In this document: positions 62,607-64,000 of the stretch, one piece after another
Layout of the letters: each line of letters opens with the position of its first letter
Numbering within the stretch: the stretch's first letter is position 1
Origin: Streptomyces sp. Alt3
GTDB lineage: Bacteria; Actinomycetota; Actinomycetes; Streptomycetales; Streptomycetaceae
Assembly: GCF_030719215.1 (NCBI RefSeq)
Contig: NZ_CP120983.1
Coordinates: 930,001-994,000, forward strand
Direction: 5' to 3'
DNA length: 64,000 nucleotides
The notes under the pieces: model-generated
What the model was told of the DNA's origin: nothing
Seen by the model: the letters and a program-made list of their open reading frames with translations, nothing else
Databases searched by the model: none
Program-made: the position numbers and the translations under genes

Positions 62607-63463
62607 GGTGCGGCTCCGTCCGTCGTCCCGGCGGCCCGGCGCAGGAAATCCAAGGAGGTGCGGGCCAGTTCCGGGCCCGCGTGGGAGTGCCGGGGCAGTT
62701 CGACGACGGTCAGGCCGTCGTATCCGGTGGAGGCGAGCGCTTCGAGCACCGGCGGGAAGTCGATCTCGCCGTCACCGAACGGCAGGTGTTCGTGGACACC
62801 TCGGCGCATGTCCTCGATCTGGACGTGGCGCAGCCAGGGGCCGGCCTCCTTCACGCAGTCGGGGGGTGAGGCGGGCTCCAGGCACTGGCAGTGGCCGATG
62901 TCGAGGGTGAGCCCGAGGGGGCCCGGGTCTCCGAGGAGGGTGCGGAGGTGGTGGAAGTCGGCCAGCGTGGAGAGGAGATGGCCGGGCTCGGGTTCTACGG
63001 CGAGGGGGATGCCCGCGCGGTCGGCGGCCTCCAGCACGGGGGTGAGCGCGCCGGTCAGACGCTGCCAGGCGGTGTCCGGCGCGGTGTCCGGCGGCGTGAT
63101 GCCGCTGAAGCAGTGCACGGCGTGGGCACCGAGGTCGGCGGCGACCTCGACGGCCCGGACGAGCAGTGCTGTGCGGGCGGCACGGCCGTCGGGGTCGGGG
63201 TCGAGGAGGGACGGGCCGTGTTTGCGGCGGGGGTCGAGGACGTAGCGCGCTCCGGTCTCGACGGTGACGCCGAGCCCCAGACCGGCCAGTCTGCGGGCCA
63301 CCTGTCGGGTGCGTGCGGCCAGGTCCGGTGCCAGGGGGTCCAGGTGCATGTGGTCGAGGGTCAGGCCGACCCCGTCGTAGCCGAGGTCGGCGAGGAGGCC
63401 GAGGGCGTCGTCCAGCCGGAGGTCGGTCAGTCCGTTGGTGCCGTAACCGAGGCGGAGGGTCAT
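62600..63463 (-). CDS. Sugar phosphate isomerase/epimerase-like TIM-barrel protein of the ebo operon
   Basis: 287 aa from ATG 63463, overlapping the EboC-like stop by ATGA. It is an AP endonuclease-2/xylose isomerase-like barrel: LGYGTNGLTDLRLDDALGLL, YDGVGLTLDHMHLDPLAPDL, VTVETGARYVLDPRRKHGPS, AVHCFSGITP, PLAVEPEPGHLLSTLADF, GLTLDIGHCQCLEP, HVQIEDMRRGVHEHLP and YDGLTVVELPRHSH. The ligand positions Glu, Asp, His and Glu are present. It is a soluble enzyme of unknown substrate. Confidence 0.87.
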   Translation of the reverse strand: MTLRLGYGTNGLTDLRLDDALGLLADLGYDGVGLTLDHMHLDPLAPDLAARTRQVARRLAGLGLGVTVETGARYVLDPRRKHGPSLLDPDPDGRAARTALLVRAVEVAADLGAHAVHCFSGITPPDTAPDTAWQRLTGALTPVLEAADRAGIPLAVEPEPGHLLSTLADFHHLRTLLGDPGPLGLTLDIGHCQCLEPASPPDCVKEAGPWLRHVQIEDMRRGVHEHLPFGDGEIDFPPVLEALASTGYDGLTVVELPRHSHAGPELARTSLDFLRRAAGTTDGAAPC

Positions 63464-64000
63464 GTGGGGCTCACCTTCCGGGAGAGCGCCCGGGCGAGGG
63501 GGACGAGCCCCATGGCCGCGAGCCCGACGAGGGGTGCCCCGGCCCGCGCCGCGAGCGCGGCCTGCAGCGGGATCATCGCCCGGATGCCACCTCCGACGGC
63601 GCGCTGGGTGAGGGGCGGGGAGGGGTTGAGGGCGGCGTGGAGGAGGGGGACGCCGGAGGTACGGAGGTACGCGGCGGCGAAGGCGGGGAGCAGCAGCCTG
63701 CCGGTGGCCGGCACCGGTGGTGGCTCCCCCTCCGCGGGGCGCCCGCGCAGGACGGCGGTCCCGATCGCGGTGACTCCGGCGAGCGCCGCCAGCGGCGCGG
63801 CGGTGTGGCCGCCCTGGACCTCGTGCCGGGAGACGGCGGTCACGGCGTAGGTGTGCGCGCCGAGCGCGAGGGCGGCGGGAAGCGCGGCGGCCGGTGTGCG
63901 GGCACCGGTGGGCCGGGAGGCGGCGTGGGCGCCGGTGGGCCGGGAGGCGGCGGCCGAGGTCCCGGACGTCGCCGTCGCACCGAGCAGCAGGTCCAGGGTG
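63460..64000 (-). CDS. eboC: UbiA-family prenyltransferase, EboC-like (5' end outside window)
   Basis: The C-terminal 180 codons of a gene that continues past the window. The end SRHEVQGGHTAAPLAALAG, AAYLRTSGVPLLHAALNPSP, TQRAVGGGIRAMIPLQAALA and the hydrophobic segments fit the C-terminal helices of UbiA-type prenyltransferases. The ebo context makes EboC the best guess. The catalytic NDxxD-type motifs lie outside the window. It is the most upstream gene seen of the overlapping ebo operon. Confidence 0.75.
   Translation of the reverse strand, partial: TLDLLLGATATSGTSAAASRPTGAHAASRPTGARTPAAALPAALALGAHTYAVTAVSRHEVQGGHTAAPLAALAGVTAIGTAVLRGRPAEGEPPPVPATGRLLLPAFAAAYLRTSGVPLLHAALNPSPPLTQRAVGGGIRAMIPLQAALAARAGAPLVGLAAMGLVPLARALSRKVSPT
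63905..63952. repeat. Two 21-bp direct repeats, 27 bp apart, in the EboC-like gene
   Basis: CCGGTGGGCCGGGAGGCGGC plus one base occurs at 63905-63925 and again at 63932-63952. Read on the minus strand it encodes a duplicated SRPTGA block in a loop between membrane segments. Confidence 0.85.

Noticed and set aside
1-64000. CRISPR array
   Set aside because: No array of regularly spaced identical repeats of 24-40 bp was found; the short tandem repeats are contiguous and within genes or small gaps.

Overview
The window is high-GC actinobacterial chromosome and is almost certainly Streptomyces. The coding regions have strong third-position G/C bias. Many genes are coupled by GTGA or ATGA overlaps. 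The gene content is also typical: AraC, GlxA, MocR and LacI regulators, an orphan RsbW-type ATPase, a DUF574 methyltransferase, DUF2254, DUF6131, SseB and septum-formation proteins, and a type VII-linked RHS toxin. Both ends cut a gene: an NTPase/WD40 protein on the left and a UbiA-type prenyltransferase on the right.

Layout, 0-16.4 kb (accessory in character): a membrane-tethered STAND NTPase with WD40 repeats (minus strand); an HTH protein with a C-terminal zinc-ribbon-like motif; an AraC/VOC pair; an anti-sigma-type ATPase; then a translationally coupled toxin locus made of an SseB-like protein, a type VII-style helical partner, a 1536-aa RHS polymorphic toxin with a nuclease-like tip, and its probable immunity protein. 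Next come a soluble Ser/Thr kinase with C-terminal TPR-like helices and a chimera of a RelE-like domain with a UvrD-type helicase. The chimera is split by a single-base frameshift in this sequence.

16.5-36.4 kb holds mostly small metabolic, transport and stress genes: YceI, GlxA regulator/MFS, MocR regulator/MFS with a very readable divergent promoter and operator, a SUKH protein and lipoprotein, a methyltransferase, an alpha/beta hydrolase, YbaK, a flavohemoglobin coupled to a PNPOx-like protein, DUF6131, a GT-C membrane glycosyltransferase, GNAT, DUF1772, a septum-formation lipoprotein, N-formylglutamate amidohydrolase and VOC. 36.5-42.4 kb is a complete ribose-type operon (lacI-rbsA-rbsC/B fusion-rbsK-rbsD, minus strand) with two helically phased operator copies in front. 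It is followed by a secreted four-repeat cysteine protein, tRNA-Leu(GAG), a DUF2254 membrane protein and a secreted SH3-like protein.

46.6-57.4 kb is a divergent oxalate/formyl-CoA region. One arm holds a second succinyl-CoA ligase (sucC, sucD) and an aldehyde dehydrogenase. The other arm holds a TPP enzyme (probable oxalyl-CoA decarboxylase), formyl-CoA:oxalate CoA-transferase (frc), an ADP-forming acyl-CoA ligase and an OxlT-like antiporter. Together they can import oxalate, charge it with CoA by transfer or ATP, decarboxylate it and recycle CoA. A perfect 8-bp-arm palindrome lies between the arms, and a perfect 22-bp hairpin ends the plus-strand operon. 57.4-64 kb is a tightly overlapping minus-strand ebo-type metabolite-traffic operon: UbiA (EboC-like), TIM-barrel, EboA, EboB (TatD), EboE, EboF-like phosphodiesterase, and a Tat-exported TIM-barrel protein whose gene carries an in-frame palindromic repeat element.

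Positions, overlaps, repeats and motifs were read directly from the sequence. Family names come from recognised motifs. No database search was run, and pathway roles are inferences from gene neighbourhoods.
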